This document shows positions 33,362 to 45,540 of a stretch of DNA of 64,000 nucleotides, in pieces. Position 1 is the first letter of the stretch. Each line of letters opens with the position of its first letter. Origin of the DNA: Gnetum montanum (taxonomy: Eukaryota; Streptophyta; Gnetopsida; Gnetales; Gnetaceae). The translations under genes were made by a program, and so were the position numbers. The stretch spans positions 66,703 to 130,702 of the forward strand of contig MNCI01022534.1 of NCBI GenBank assembly GCA_015680685.1, given 5' to 3'. The notes under the pieces were generated by a model that worked only from the letters and a program-made list of their open reading frames with translations, did no database searches and was not told the origin of the DNA.

Positions 33362-33874
33362 TCAAGTGTAATTTTTCATCCTAAGATAGCAATATGCCTC
33401 AACATGCTTAAATTTTCTGTAATAGAAACAATTTAAAGTCCTAAATTTTGTTATGTTACCAAACTTGCAACAAATTTCTTCTAAATAACTCTTGATGCAT
33501 ACATCCTTTTGCTCTTGATCTTTGGGCTTTTCCAAAACTTTCTTATTCATGTACTCAATGACCTTGGTTAGTCTTTGAATCTTAGCCATTAGGTTTGAGT
33601 TTTCTTTCTTAAGATAAGAACATTCATCATTAAGAGTTAAAATCTTTATCTCTTTGTCATGCGAGATATCTTTCATTTTAAAGCATAGGCTTTGAAAAGA
33701 AATAATTTCATTGCAAAGAAACCTATACCTTTCTTTGAAGGAGTTCTCACCTTCTTTATGATGGTTCCTATGATTATTTTTATTTCCTTTCTTGTCCAAA
33801 TTATCATAGATATTACCATACCTGTAGTTATAATCTCTACTACAGGCTACATGCCCTCTTCTATTACCTATCAA
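33362..33874 (-). pseudogene. Element D gag, C-terminal part
   Basis: A 170-codon open frame with a coiled coil (CFKMKDISHDKEIKILTLND, YLKKENSNLMAKIQRLTKVI), followed by a zinc-knuckle remnant CFYYRKFKHVEAYC. The second Cys of C-X2-C is Tyr, so zinc binding is lost. The layout matches the C-terminal half of gag in element E. The N-terminal core is missing; only about 200 bases separate this frame from the PBS. Confidence 0.8.
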
Positions 33875-34062
33875 ATTGAATATCAGAGAGGGAATAAGAG
33901 ACTTACCTTTATTAATGTAGTAGAGGTATTGGATTCAACACTTTAATAATAAATTAATCAAGCATATTATTCTATTTGTCTAATTGAATCGAACAACTAC
34001 TGGTGATTTGATGTTCATTGTCTCTTCCATGTTCATGTTGAGTTATCTACATGAGATAACTA

Positions 34063-34075
34063 GGCTCGGATACCA
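34063..34075 (-). promoter_or_regulatory. Primer binding site of element D (tRNA-iMet type)
   Basis: The minus strand reads TGGTATCCGAGCC two bases inside the LTR, one mismatch from TGGTATCAGAGCC. Confidence 0.88.
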
Positions 34076-34077
34076 CT

Positions 34078-35142
34078 TGTGGATCTAGAGCTTAGAAGGA
34101 GGATTTAATAAGTTCCCTAAATTAAAAATGCACAAGCCACAAAAACATACTAAAATTTACGTGCCTTCCCAACTTGGTTAGTTCACACTCAAAGGGTAAA
34201 TTTCTTACACACATTCAAACTTTATTTCTTCAAAAAGTGATTTGAAGGGCATCACACCCTATACAAATTCTAAGCTCTACCCTAAAGTGTCTCATAACTA
34301 TGAAACCACTCAACCCTACAAGGTTCCAACAAGCTTAAAATGTGGTTTCAAGGATTCCATAACCTCTACAAAATTAAGCTCTTCTCTAAAGTGTTATGAC
34401 ACTACAAAACCACTTAATCCCATAGGATCCCAACAAGATTAATATGGATGGCTTCTCTTAAGAAGCACATGAACCTTGTAGGACTACAAGAAAGAGAAAA
34501 AAGAATAAGAAAAGAATGTAAATAAATTTATAGGTCCTTTTACTTAGATATCAATACAAAATATAATCAAGAAAATGATGTCATAGTAAATAGTAAGAAT
34601 AGAATTTCATAGAATAGACAATAAGAAGCTTGAATGTGAATAGTTCTTGCACAATTTCCAAGATTTTGACATCTTTCTATAGCTTTGAAGTTTCTAAAAT
34701 CTTAAAATTCTTACAATGGCTACCAAGTGGATAGTGTAGATGTCTACTTCGACATTGGGACATCTACCTAAGATTGGCCTCAATTCATAAGAGATGTCTA
34801 ACTGAAAAATGGAATGTCTATAGTGGGACATATGCTCTTGGATGTAGATGTCTACTATTTTTTAGAGACATCTCATCAAATTTTGAGATCTATCTTTTAA
34901 AGCTTTCTCCTATCCTTGGAACATCTTCATTTGATTTATAACCTTCATTTTCATGCATGCTCATCCATGCTCTTGTCTTGCCCATAAATTCTTAATTTTG
35001 ATATCTTGTCATATATATCATTTCCTTGAGTTCTTAGATCTCATTGTGGAGTTCTTATTCATGTCTTGTGAAATCATCATCCATAACAAACATTCTATTT
35101 TCTCCATTTTCCTTAAGATTTTAACATATCAAAATGTGAACA
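34078..35142 (-). repeat. Element D 5' LTR
   Basis: A 1065-bp LTR paired with 28995-30025. Its U3 octamer cluster is at 34735-34870 on the minus strand, and its U5 end resembles the U5 of element E in inverted orientation. Confidence 0.92.
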
Positions 35143-35676
35143 TATAGCTCTTATTAGGATTGCAAAGTTAGAAAATTTTCAAAAATAAATCCTTATTTGT
35201 TATATGTTTTAATTGGTATGGCCTCTCATAATTATTATTTTCTCACTTATTATGTATTTGAATGGGTAATTAGGAGGAATGATTAAGTTTATTATCTCTT
35301 ATTCAATTATTTAATCAAGATTTAATTGATTATTATTATTCTTACCATTAATGTACTCTTTTGAGTGTTAGAAAAATCTTTCTCAAATTGCACAAACTAT
35401 GCACAACACTCTCAGCCATGACTAATTTGATCATCCAATGATTAAAAGGATTTGAGAATCATACAAATTGAAGCTATGATAAGGAAGTTATGAAGCTTGA
35501 ATGTTTGGTTGCAAGAGGATTAGAAAAATGGCATGAACTCCCTATGCATCAAATAAGAAGAATTAAAGACTTCTTACTTCTTGTGCATATATATAGATTT
35601 TTTTGGTCATGATATTATAGATACAACATCATAGCTATGATGTATTAGGATTTAATACATCATAGCTATGACATCA
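35143..35676 (-). repeat. Element C 3' LTR remnant
   Basis: AT-rich block ending ATGACATCA (same CATCA terminus as A and B), followed by C-type 3' spacer. A minus-strand TATATATA (35586-35595) lies ~80 bases inside the terminus. Between them are two copies of a palindrome (perfect ACATCATAGCTATGATGT at 35626-35643; partial at 35657-35676). The left part is cut by element D. Confidence 0.5.
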
Positions 35677-37390
35677 CCATAAAAAAATATAAAATTTTGA
35701 GCAATTGCTAATGGAAAATTTTGAGTGAAATGAAGAGTTTGGAAGATGCAGAAGTGGTTTAATGGAATCTTAAGAAAGGATGATGCTTAGAAGATAAGAA
35801 TTGATCATTAAAAGTGTATGAAAGAAGGAATCTTAGGTAAAGTAAGTTCATTAGGTTTATTGAAAATGGTTGGTAGGAATTGCCAAAGGTACATTCAACT
35901 CTGAGTTTGTAGGAAAGTTATAATGATGGTTAAGTATTCCGAAGGCACAAGATGATGTGGAATTGATCATTAGGTATGAAGCACAAAAGTTATACAAGTA
36001 GGTGCTCTCCAAAGCAAGCTCTAGCCCTTAGTATCCTTGTATAATCATACCTACAAGTGTCTATAGGCACTCAAAGAGTTGAATGTTAAACATACCTATC
36101 TTCCAAAACACACATGTTAGTATAGACCTAATGAGAAAATAATACTATATTATACAAAACCATTAAGGTATGATTACCTATAATAGTAAGGTGGAATGGG
36201 AGTGGTAAGGATTATGTAAAATGGAACATGAGGTGTCTTACCATAGGCACAATGAGTTCTATGTGTAATATATGATTAAAGTAATCATTAGCCTCTTTGC
36301 CAAAGATTCAAATCAAGTCCATACCACTTGCCAATGATATTGCATTGCAAAATACTAAAACTAGTACCCATAAAACTATCACAACTACAAGAAGTATTAC
36401 CACTTGGTAGCATAGTTCAAGAAAGTAGTTTATGTATAGCACACTTTATTTTTTAAATGAGACTTGACCATTGGATAGAGGAGTGCCTTTGGGCTTGGAT
36501 AACATGTCTTTCTAGCCTTGTAACCAATGTGAGTCCAAGAAAACTTAAAATGTTTGAGAAGTTGCCTACCTTTATGCATGGGTAACATGTCTTTCTAATT
36601 GAACCCAAAAAAGTTTTTATTTTTTGTATTTATTAGATTATTACTGTGTTAACCTTACCATAGGACTATCTTTAGGCATGGGTAACATGTCTTTATAGTG
36701 ACATGGTAATGCCACACTTATTTTATACATATTTCCATTTTCTTATTAGAACTTAAGTAAATAATACAACTTAACAGTAGGATAAGACTTATAGTAGTAG
36801 CCTTAGAGAATCCAAAAATACCCTTGATATCACACCATTTTCCTTTTCTCTTGGTTCTTCACTTTTCTGTATAGGCATAATGATCACAATTTTATTGTAG
36901 TTTTACTATGAAAAGAATATCATTATGTCCATGGTAAGAAACTCTTATTATTGGAAATTGAATGGATGGATGATGTGGTCTCACTATGTATAGAATTACT
37001 CCAATGATTTAATAATATAGGATAAAATTCACATTATTGGAACTACATCTTATCTTATTCATTGCACTTTATTAGAAAAATGAACAAAAATATGTACAAA
37101 AAAAAAGATGATGAAAAATTGTAGAAAAATGATTAGAATAGCAAAAATGATAATACTAGAAAAATATAGAAAGAATTTAAATGATATTAAAGAAGAGAAA
37201 ATGATTAAAAATTGAAAAGAATATGAAAATTGGCAAGAAAAGTAAAAAGAAAAAAGGTAAAAAGCAAAAAAAAAGTCAAAAGGAAAACTTGTACCTAAGT
37301 GTCAAATTTGACACCCCCATGACTATTATGAGAAGTGGATATTTGGAATATGAAATGAGTGATAACTACCTAGTTAAAATAGTAGTCCTT
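35677..37390 (-). other. Element C 3' spacer
   Basis: Non-coding, colinear with the 3' spacers of A and B: CTCTCCAAAGCAAGCTC near 36006 and GGATGGATGATGTGG near 36962. GGGTAACATGTCTTTCTA occurs three times (about 36500, 36585 and 36679; ~90-base step), whereas B has it once (41345). Purine-rich AAAAAG repeats occur at 37080-37290. No frame resembles a protein. Confidence 0.6.
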
Positions 37391-39059
37391 AAAAAAAATT
37401 CATGATATGGCTTGACTTGTTCAAGATTGACAAGGATTAGCTTTTGTCAATTTTTTGGGTGATAGATTTGCATGACACCAAATTAGTGCATGGCCTAGAT
37501 GATGTAGGATCCTTCCTATAAGGTTTGGAACTTAGCTTTTTGTGGAACATGGATAGGATTATAGTAGAGGACTTTATTGCCTAGCTTGGTTGACACTTGT
37601 CTTATTTTGGTATCATGTCAACATTTAGAGTATTTTTTGTGAATTTTGTTACACATTTGGGCTACCAACTAATTTTCTTCTAGAAGATTGAGATTCATGA
37701 GGTGTTCTCTTTGAGCTAAGCTTAAATCATGGTAAAGTGTGCTGGTAGTAGAAAGGCTAATGAGTTTTTCTTAGATTGGTAACATAAGTAGTTTACTGTA
37801 AACTAACTCATATGGTGAACATCCTATAGAAATTTTCTAGGTGGATCTATATGCCCATAGAGCATCGTTAAGTTTCGTGCTTCAATCCTTTACATAATGA
37901 TTAACTATTCTAGTTAATATTCCTATAATCTTCTAGTTAATCACTTTTCATGACCATTTTCTTAGGGAGGGTATGATTTTTTTGATTCACCCCAAGTTGT
38001 TGCATTAGCTTTTTGAACATAGCTCCTATAAAATGAGTCCTATTATTGGACATAAACATGTACTGAAAATCTATTCAGCACATGTTCAAAGAATTTAGTA
38101 GATCTTTTGGCTGTGCAATCATTGACTACAACTACTTCTGCCCACTTTGTGCAATAATCAACTATTATTATAATGTAAGACTTTCCATGTGAAATTGGTG
38201 TGATGGATCCCATTTAGTCAATTTTCCAAATGTTGAAATGTTCCAATGGCTATATTCACTATTGAGATTCTTCATTTTTAGCTATTAGTCCTCTTTCCTT
38301 TTGACATCTTTCACAAGATTATGTGAATCAGTGTGCATCCTTGAATATGGTAGGCCAAATGTAACCTCCCATCATTAATTTTAGTGTTGTGCTTCATCCT
38401 ACATAGTGACCACCACATGATCCTTCATGCACATCTTGTAAGATTTTTTGTTCACTCTCATTCGAAACATACCATCTTATTAGTCCATCAACACATATCT
38501 TGTAATGGTTTTTATTGATTTCCATATATCTTTTCACTTTGTGAAGGAACTGTTCCTTATATTTCTCAGATCATTTAATAGGAAGTTCTTATTTGGCAAG
38601 ATACATTATGTATTTAGTAAGCCATGACTTATCTGTTGAGTCTATAATCATTGCATTTTTGGTAAATAAGTTTTCATTAGGAAATTGATCTGATATTGGT
38701 TTATCATTCTCTTTGGGTTTTCATCTTAGCCCTGATAAATTATTTGCTACCATATTTTTTATTTCCATTTTATTGATCATGATAATGTCAAATTCTTGTG
38801 GGATAACTAGCCATCTTATCACTTTAGGACTAACTAATGGTTTATTCATTAGAAATCTAATGGTACTATGATCTATGTAGACATAAATGGGGGACCTGAG
38901 CACATAATTTCTAAATTTCATAGGTGCATACACCACAATCATTAACTCCTTTTCTATTATGGTGTAGTTAAGTTATGCTCCAATGATGCTTCAACTAGTG
39001 TAGTGTATATAATAGGATCTTTTCTGCACATCCAATTGAGTCAATACTACTTCTTATGC
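37391..39059 (-). pseudogene. Element C RNase H and integrase
   Basis: Minus strand: RNase H end (YVYIDHSTIRFLMNKPLVSP, then RWLVIPQEFDIIM and NMVANNLSGL) at 38721-38942. Integrase zinc region has CERCQKERG near 38305; the core has EHFNIWKID and SHGKYIIIIVDYCTKWAEV near 38150-38250. A PPQANG-type stretch is broken near 37960. Many stops are present. The left edge of element B lies inside the RNase H, so the gene continues at 51483. Confidence 0.75.
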
Positions 39060-39802
39060 ATAGTTGATGAGCGGCGAGGTACCCCTACTCTCAACCATAC
39101 AAATACGATCATTTTACGTGTGATCCAGTTGAACTCCAAGGACTAAGTGGTTATGCTCCCTAATGGAACACTCAGGGTTAATCAATCATTCTCTTCCCAA
39201 AATTACTTGTATTGTCATGGTTGTATGGTTAAGTAAGCTTGAGGTACATGATTTTTATAACTTTTATGTTTTTATGTCTTGTTGCTAATAAGGGAGGAGA
39301 GAGAGATAACTAAGTGACTAATTTAACTTAACTACTGATTAACTAGGCTTTAAACTAATCCTAACATCATTGTCCATTCTCACTTGTCGTACATGTCCTG
39401 AACCAACACAACACTACTGGGATTACCAAATGCTAATCGTTACTGGGTTACCAAGTGTTTCATGCATGCTTGAAGTGATTGTATTGTGTGTGCTAATAAT
39501 AGAAATGTAAAGTTCATAAAATAAAATAAAATAAATGTAGAAGAAAATAAAATAAAGGAAATGAGTAAGAAAAAAAATCTCAAGTGCTGCAAGGATGAAT
39601 CCAAGAGCTTGTCTTTATTGTCGTACACAAGGTGTGCTCAGGTACACAATTCTTGAATAAAGATCCGTCCAAACTTAGACCTCCTGTTGCAGGCACTTGG
39701 CTAGAGTTGCGCTACTTGACTCCTAAAAGACTTCCTCTTCTGAATTCTTCTTCTTTTCTTCTTCTTCTTTTTTGACTGCCTCTATTGTATGCCTGGGCAC
39801 TG

Positions 39803-39810
39803 TATTTATA
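39803..39810 (-). promoter_or_regulatory. TATA box in element B 3' LTR
   Basis: TATAAATA on the minus strand. The matching box in the 5' LTR is at 51148-51155. Confidence 0.65.
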
Positions 39811-39829
39811 GGTTTGGGAGAAAATACTC

Positions 39830-40130
39830 TAATAATTATAAAAACTATCACTCTAATTTTAGAGAAACTTCCCCTCTAATTTTAGAGAGAAACTAACACT
39901 CTAATTTTAGAGAGAAACTGCCCCTCTAATTTTAGAGAGAAATTGGCAGTCTAATTTTAGAGAAACTACCCCTCTAATTTTAGAGAGAAATTGGCAGTCT
40001 AATTTTAGAGAAATTGCCCCTCTAATAATAACCACTCTAATAATTAGAGTAACTACTCTAATAATAACCTCTCCAATAATTAGAGTAACCACCCTAATAA
40101 TAACCACTCTAATTATTAGAGTAACCGCTC
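39830..40130 (-). promoter_or_regulatory. U3 palindrome array of element B (3' LTR)
   Basis: A dozen or so ~22-30-bp units built on CTCTAATTTTAGAG or ACTCTAATTATTAGAGT (for example 40106-40122), separated by AAACTGCCC- or AACCAC-like linkers. The 5' LTR array is at 51165-51470. Confidence 0.7.
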
Positions 40131-40136
40131 TCATCA

Positions 40137-42230
40137 TACCCCCATAACTGAATGAAAACTCATCCTCAAGTTCCTTACAAAATATTGGAAAGGTATAGGA
40201 TTATTGACTAATTGACAACTGATGGATAACAGACGCAACATGCTCATTGGACAGATCAATAAGCATATTACAACATTGCGGTGAACACTCATACATAAAT
40301 GACATCTAAGCCTTTATTTGGTAGAGAAAGAGAGAGAGAAAATGAAGCATGTTGCCACCAATGCTAAGATTGCACCTTCCGTTATTTATCCATAGCCATG
40401 CCACAAGACTTTCCCCTTTCGTAAATGCTCTAGTTCCGGTCCATCCTGAGTGCTTCCTCCAAGCCTAGTCCATTATTTGTAGAATCACCATCTGCACACA
40501 CAACACAATTACAAATGAGCAAGGATAGATAAACCACAATGTAGTTGATACCTTGCCTCAAGATGAAGCGCATTAGTTGAGTTGTGGTTATGGAAAAAAC
40601 TAGTTTGGATATTTATCATAGGTGACTACCCAAGGTGTAAGGGTTAGGCGAATAGTAAAATGGAGAAAATTGAAAAAATTTTGCTAGGGCCCCCACGACT
40701 AAGAGTGAACCTTCAGTAGCTATAAGATGGAAAAATATGAGAAACAAGAAAGATGGAAAAAAATAACAACAACAACACCAATAAAATGGATGTCATGGAT
40801 GGGGATGAAACAAGAAATGATTGATTGTAAGAAATGTTTAAGGGAAAGAAGTTAACAATTGCACCAAAAAGGAATGCCAGTGGGTCATCCCCAAAGCAAG
40901 CTCATGCATTTTATGCCTTGACAAACCCACAAACAAAAGAGTTCATAGGCTCTAGGAATGTCATTTGGAAGCAAGAGTTAAAAACTTACCCACAAGAATT
41001 CACCAAAGAAAAATAATGCATCAACCTAGAAACAGACTAATGATAAAACCAGCAATGAGGTGGAAATTGGGAAGAAATATGAAGAGAATAGAATTGAATG
41101 AAATCCCACAAACAAGGTTGTCTAAAGTCCCTTGTGTATTGCATGGTTAATGTGACTGAGTAGAACTCATCCCAAATCCAGACTCAAACAAGCCACATCT
41201 AGTGACCTCACATCAATACACTTGACCAATCCATGCACCTGAAGCAACAAGAATGCTTCCACAAAGAGTCACCACCATTCCGAGGAGAGTGAGATGGAGA
41301 AGTAGGAAGTGAGAAAGGGCCTTAATTAGAGGGAACCTTTAGGCATGGGTAACATATCTTTCTAGTTCCATAACTAGTTCTTGTAGCCCTTTTATTTGGT
41401 CTAAGGGATGTGATTTGAATTCCCATGTTGTTGTTGTTTTTTTTGAATGGGAACCACACCATGCAATGACCCATGCATTTATTTTGTCTAAATGGTGTGC
41501 TTTGAATTCTCACTTTTTTCCTGTTTTTTTTTTTTTTTTTGCGTGAGAACCACACCATGCAAAGACTTACTATTTTTATTAGCTTAGCTTTTTGATAATG
41601 GAGCAACATCATAATGGTAAGGAAAATCCAAGAAGAAAACATTCAAGCACCCAAGAGAATGGCCAGCACAAATGCATCAAATTCCCTTAAATTCATACCC
41701 TTTTCAATCCTTGAGTCCTTCCTTAGTTTGAGAAATACCCAGTCACAAATTCATTGATAGTTCTATTATTTAAAGAAAGGGATTATATAGTTCCAAGCCA
41801 AGAGAAACCATAGAAATTCATGGATGCATGGATGACATGGACTCATTTCTTGTTATATCAAAAGAACCATACCTTAATATCAACATCATAATTCAAAGTT
41901 AAAAACCAAACATTAGCAATCAATATGATATAATTCAATCCACCATCATGATCACTTATTGGATGATGGATAAAAGAAATCAAGAAAATAAGGAAATAGT
42001 AAAAATATGAATGATGGTGTAAAAAAAAATAAGAAAAGTTGAAAGAATGTATAAAAAAAATCTATGAAATAAAAATGTGTTTAACAAAAATTCAAAAAGA
42101 ACTGAGGGCATTGATTGATTAGCAGAGGTGCCCATCTCCTCCATGACTGATTTGAAAGGAGGAGATTTGAAATAATGAGCAAGGTCATCCCTTCTCAAAG
42201 GTATTATGTGCATTGGCCATTCTAAGTTCA
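40137..42230 (-). other. PPT and 3' spacer of element B
   Basis: The minus strand reads ATGGGGGTA at 40137-40145, the PPT. The rest is non-coding and homologous to the 3' spacer of A (4730-6640) and partly C. Notable phrases are CCCCCACGACTAAGAG (40690), CCAAAGCAAGCTC (40880) and GGCATGGGTAACATATC (41343). No env-like frame is present; the longest minus-strand frame (41322-41642) is Lys-rich and not conserved in A. Confidence 0.65.
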
Positions 42231-42234
42231 TGAA

Positions 42235-43559
42235 AGGGTTTGGTCTATTGCACATTGACTAGTAATCTCTTATCAGGGCTCTTAGGTTTGTATATGGTCA
42301 TGGCCCTTGAAGGAAAGGTTGTATGAATAATGTAAGGTCCTTTCCACAATGTTTGAAATTTTGTGCGTTGTGGCACATGTGTGGGGTTCTAGTAGAGGAC
42401 CTTATCTCCTGGTTGATACTTAACCTTTGAAATTTTCAGGTCATGACGTTGCTTGTTATATGCCTTATGCAACTCATTTGATGATAGGGCAACTAATCAA
42501 TTTTCTTCTAGCACATTTAAATTTTTCAACCTTTTTTTCATGCTAGATCAAGGTTGAGGTGGAGGTCACAAGCCATGGATAGTGTACAGAGCTTGGCTTG
42601 AATCAGAAGATTTGGAAGTTTTTTGTATACTAACTCATAGGGAGAGTAGCCAATAGGGAGTTTACAAGTGGAGTAGTATGCCAAAGAGCATCATTCAGTT
42701 TAGTGCTCCAATCAGGCCTATACTTGCTAATTGTTCTTGTCAATACTTTAGTGATCTCCCTGTTAGATACCTCAACTTGTCCATTAGCTTGGGGGTAATA
42801 AGGTGTAGTCAATTTATGTTCAACCCCTAAGCATTGCATTAACTTCCAAAAATTTTCACCTGTGAAGTGTGTTCCATTATCCGAGATAAGTGCACATGGC
42901 ACACCAAACCTATTTACGATTTGTTATTGCAAAAATCGTATAGCTGTAGATGATGTGTAGTCTATAATAGTAGTTGCTTCAACCCATTTCATTAGATAGT
43001 CTACAAAAATAATGATGTAAGATTTTCCATTGGACGTTGGTGTAATGGGCCCCATAAAGTCTATTCCCCAAATGTCGAAGAGTTCTAAAGGTTGAATCCA
43101 TTGTTGCAGACCCTCCATTCTAGTAGTCATTAACTCATCATGTTGACAACGCTCGCAAGATTGGACAAATTGATGGGCATCCTGAAATAATGTTGGCTAG
43201 TAATATCCTGCAATTAGGATGTTAATAGCTATTCGTCTCCCTACATAGTGATCCCCACAAGGGCCCTCATGAGAATCTTGGAGAACTCTTAGTTGGTCCA
43301 CCTCGGGCATGCACCATCGAACCAAGCCATCATGACACACTTTGTAAAGTTGTCCGTTGATCTCCATGAAGTACTTGGCTCTATGAAGAAATTGTTGTTT
43401 CTTCCTAAGGTCTATCTCCTATGGTGTTTGTTGGGTAAGGAGATAGGTGAGAATGCTACTATACCAATTCGTCTCCATGGGTTGGTTATTCACTACACCG
43501 GCAAAGAGGGCTTCATCAAGAAAATGATCAAACATTACATATTCATCCTCTTTACTATC
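42235..43559 (-). pseudogene. Element B integrase
   Basis: Minus strand: zinc finger with HEGPCGDH (~43270) and CERCQHDE (~43150). The catalytic core has GIDFMGPIT (~43065), ISDNGTHFTGENFW (~42880) and YYPQANGQVEVSNRE (~42770). The second Asp and Glu are exactly 35 residues apart, so the DD35E triad is intact. The C-terminal part (GPYIIHTTFPS, KPFHELR) near 42220-42340 resembles the GRLKP-type end of non-chromoviral gypsy integrases. At least two stops (near 42910 and 43200) divide the frame. It would insert element DNA into chromosomes. Confidence 0.88.
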
Positions 43560-43987
43560 CCAGTGCAACCGAGATAAATGATTTGCAACTACGTTCTCGG
43601 TGCCCTTTCTATTGATCATCATTAGATTGAACTCCTATAGGATTACCAGCCATTGTATAATACGAGGGCTAACCGTTGGCTTGTTCATGAGGAAACATAT
43701 TGCATTATGATCTGTATGGATGAACACTTTGTAACCTAACACATAGTGCCTAAAATTATCTAGTACAAACACTATAGCCATTAATTCTTTTTCTATAGTT
43801 GTGTAGTTAAGTTGTGCACCGACGATATTCCTACTTGCATAGTGGATGTATTAATGATATTTTTGGTCATCTAACTATGTAAGTATGGCTCCTAAGGCAT
43901 AATTGGACATGTCAATCATTATATGGAATAGTCTAGACCAGTCAGGGGCTTGTAGAATGGGAGCTCTACAAGATTTTGTTTCAGAGT
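43560..43987 (-). pseudogene. Element B RNase H
   Basis: The RNase H domain starts at the end of the RT thumb (FEWNKKCERAF). The C-terminal part has INRKGTENVVANHLSRL near 43570-43620, where the Asp usual in VADHLSR is Asn (ANHLSR). The middle is broken by stops. Homologous to 38721-38942 of element C. Confidence 0.8.
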
Positions 43988-44604
43988 TTAGAATGCTCGT
44001 TCACATTTCTTGTTCCATTCGAATGGTGCGTCCTTCTTCGTTGGCTCTACCAATGGTTTGGCAATCTTGTAGAAGTTCTCAATGAATCTCCTATAGTAGC
44101 CAGTGTGTCCAAGGAATGACCAAATGTCTTTGATAGTTTCTGGTTGATGAGTGATTCCTTGGATGACCCTAACTTTATCTGGGTCTACCTCTATTCTTGA
44201 ATGTGAAATCTTATGTCCAAGTACTATGCCTTCTTGAACCATAAAATGGATTTTCTACCAGTTGAGCCTTACATTGGTTTCTACGCATATTTTCAGCACT
44301 TTCTCTAATCAGTCCAAGGCTTGATCAAAGCTTGTTCCATAAGTGGAGAATTCATCCATAAAGACTTCCACTCCGTTTCCTATCTGTTGTTGGAATATGC
44401 TTAGAACCAGGCGTTGAAATGTGGCAAGAGCATTGCACAAGCCAAACAACATTTTTTTATATGCAAACATTCCCCAAGGAATGGTGAATGTTGTCTTAGC
44501 TTGATCTTCTGGGGCTATCCATATTTGGTTGTATCCACTATAGCCATCTAGAAAACTATAATAGCGATGCCCTGCTATGGTGTTTAAGACTTGGTCAACA
44601 AATG
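43988..44604 (-). pseudogene. Element B reverse transcriptase, part after insert J
   Basis: Minus strand: FVDQVLNTIAGHRYYSFLDG, YSGYNQIWIAPEDQAKTTFT, WGMFAYKKMLFGLCNALATF and VEVFMDEFSTYG. The catalytic YXDD box is FMDE, so the second Asp is lost. GHKISHSRIEVDPDKVRVIQ and FLGHTGYYRRFIENF follow. The 5' part is at 47221-47839. The junction residues LPF/VDQ show where J landed. Confidence 0.9.
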
Positions 44605-44879
44605 TGTTGATACATTTAGCCATTTTATGGAACAGAGACATGAGATGATTGAGATTTTCTAAAATATTTCAATACAAATATTTGAAATGGCAAGAAGTAA
44701 TTGGGCAAAGTATTGATTTCTATTTTTTTTTTAAAAAAAGAGAGAGATGGATATCACTTAATGATAACATTAGGATGACACTGGCTCTGCATCTCATATT
44801 AAGAGATCCTGTCAAACATTCCCCAGCATATGGACTAAGAGAAGGATGTCAAAAGACAAGCATTGCACAAATTTAAAAA

Positions 44880-45540
44880 AAATCGGATTTTTTTTTACTA
44901 TGGTATGAGCGCAAGGCACCAAGGCATGGCGCGCCTCTGGAAGGACTGCAGAGTTCGCCGGCATTTTGCAGGTCACAATTGAGGGCAACGATGAAGAAGA
45001 TGGTAGTGGTGCAGACCACAACCGAAGGCAAAGATGGAGAGGGTGGCAGAGACATTAGCGCGACGTTATTTATGCATTAAAAAACACGGTTGCGGCAGTC
45101 ATCAAAAATAGAAAAAAAGAGGAACAGACATCAGTATTTCGTTTTTTTTGGGGGGTCGTCAGAAAAACAGCAAAATGTAAGTAGTGTTGGCCACCTCTGT
45201 GCTGGGTAAACAGAGCCACAAAGACCTCCTCGTGTGTTGCCAAACCCTACTAGATTCTGTGTTGTTCTACATGAACAAACCCTCATCGTTATAAAAAGAA
45301 GCTTTGCCGCAGCAAGAGGAGCCCCTAAGATTTACATACCTTGGACGTCATCATAGAACCACGTGGTGCACACGGCATAATATTTTCAGGCAGTTGCAGG
45401 GTCTTCGCAACTTACCTTCCAAAATAGCAGCCATGTCCAATGCCGATGCATTCAGCATCACATACCAGTCCGATGAATACGGCAACAAAGACATAGAGGC
45501 ACATCAAGACAAGTGTCCGGAGATATTTTGAGCTGATGCT
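44880..45540 (+). other. GC-richer segment within insert J, with short frame
   Basis: Composition rises sharply relative to the AT-rich rest of J. It holds TTATAAAAAGAAG near 45289 and a 75-codon frame at 45304-45531 ending SITYQSDEYGNKDIEAHQDK. I recognise no family. It may be captured foreign sequence, but no splice sites, poly(A) or duplication delimit it. Confidence 0.25.

Larger units (their letters stand above)
28995..35142 (-). mobile_element. Element D: SIRE-like Ty1/copia, TSD TATAG
   Basis: LTRs at 28995-30025 and 34078-35142 begin TGTGGATC and end in ACA. A perfect 5-bp duplication TATAG flanks them (28990-28994 and 35143-35147). Sense is minus: tRNA-iMet-type PBS at 34063-34075, PPT at 30026-30040. 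Domain order in sense is gag C-terminus, pre-integrase, integrase, RT, RNase H, as in copia. At 6.1 kb it lacks the N-terminal part of gag (only ~200 bases separate PBS and zinc knuckle region). All frames carry stops or shifts. Confidence 0.94.
39065..40136 (-). repeat. Element B 3' LTR
   Basis: A 1072-bp LTR, TGATGAGCGG...CTCTCATCA. Minus-strand TATAAATA lies at 39803-39810, with the CTCTAAT..ATTAGAG palindrome array between it and the terminus (39830-40130). Confidence 0.93.
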
